Source: Protonemura montana (Eukaryota > Arthropoda > Insecta > Plecoptera > Nemouridae). Taken from it: a stretch of 64,000 nucleotides of DNA. The stretch spans positions 2,535,001 to 2,599,000 of the forward strand of contig OX387610.1 in assembly GCA_947568835.1 (NCBI GenBank), read 5' to 3'. Positions 63,847 to 64,000 of this stretch are shown here, piece by piece. Both the position numbers and the translations under genes were made by a program. Positions within the stretch are counted from its first letter, which is position 1. Every line of letters starts with the position of its first letter. A model generated the notes under the pieces. It did no database searches and was not told the DNA's origin. It saw only the letters and a list, made by a program, of their open reading frames with translations.

Positions 63847-64000
63847 GGGGCAGTAGAGAAATACTTGAGACCCTCAAGATCGTTCGGGTATCACGTCGGT
63901 TTGGTGTCGGCGCTCGTGCAAACCTTCTCCGAATCGCTTGATTGGTGTCACCTAAGTCGCGGGGTCCGATGTCGAAGAAATCACTCATTGTTTGGTCAGA
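63847..64000 (-). other. Unique end segment with a possible minus-strand frame
   Basis: A minus-strand ATG at 63988 opens a frame of about 48 codons (MSDFFDIGPRDLGDTNQA and onward) before it enters the hexamer array. The composition before the array looks natural, but no domain is recognised and the window ends 12 bp upstream. Confidence 0.2.

Noticed and set aside
63590..63988. Ala-Met or Tyr-Gly repeat proteins
   Set aside because: Hexamer periodicity keeps all frames open. Only the minus-strand lead-in at 63988-63847 is non-repetitive, and it has no recognised domain.

Overview
The window looks like nuclear DNA of an animal, most likely a mollusc or another lophotrochozoan. The grounds are a SINE-like family whose head closely resembles invertebrate 5S rRNA, many dispersed non-autonomous elements, intron-style splice signals, and no operons or bacterial gene layout. 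The clade is an inference. No complete protein-coding gene can be resolved and I saw no reverse transcriptase, transposase or integrase ORF. Nearly all long open frames lie in tandem arrays whose unit length is a multiple of three, so they are open by arithmetic rather than by selection.

Three layers account for most recognisable sequence. (1) At least 21 tandem arrays from about 18 sequence families cover very roughly 14-15 kb. Unit lengths are 10, 68, 27, 11, 54, 41 (three loci), 46, 93, 20, 92 (two loci), 60 (two unrelated families, one at two loci), 26, 36, 114, 53 and 6 bp. (2) A 5S-rRNA-headed SINE-like family occurs at about 20 loci in both orientations. The full form (56127-56743) has a 5S-like head, a linker, a body and a tail ending in a GTGCGTCGTTAAACAC motif. 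The 3' half of the 5S head plus the linker is itself tandemly amplified as a 91-bp unit, up to eight times per locus. (3) A second family carries a tRNA-like sequence between short inverted repeats ending GAGACGGTT and occurs as foldback, palindromic and duplicated-tRNA forms. A third, smaller family ends in a perfect 12-bp hairpin (60314-60827, 62110-62392, 63316-63410).

Layout: 0-10 kb has a telomere-like decamer, 10-, 68-, 27-, 11- and 54-bp arrays and one 5S element. 10-18 kb has a unique stretch, then 41-, 46-, 93- and 20-bp arrays and two coding-like exons near 15.4-15.9 kb. 18-34 kb alternates 5S elements, tRNA elements and 92-, 60-, 60-, 26- and 36-bp arrays. 34-50 kb has a 114-bp array, second copies of the 60-bp and 92-bp arrays with matching flanks, an inverted 41-bp array and several 5S and tRNA elements. 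50-64 kb has the third 41-bp array, a 53-bp array, inverted and head-to-tail 5S copies, hairpin elements, a candidate exon at 63.14-63.22 kb and a GGCTAT hexamer array.

The likely setting is intergenic or deep-intronic DNA, with a few possible exons (15417-15611, 15749-15882, 61750-61865, 63142-63223). The strongest biological signal is a family of mobile elements that act as carriers or seeds of minisatellites: the same flanks enclose 20 repeat copies at one locus and 4 at another, and 5S-headed elements turn their own Pol III promoter region into a tandem array.
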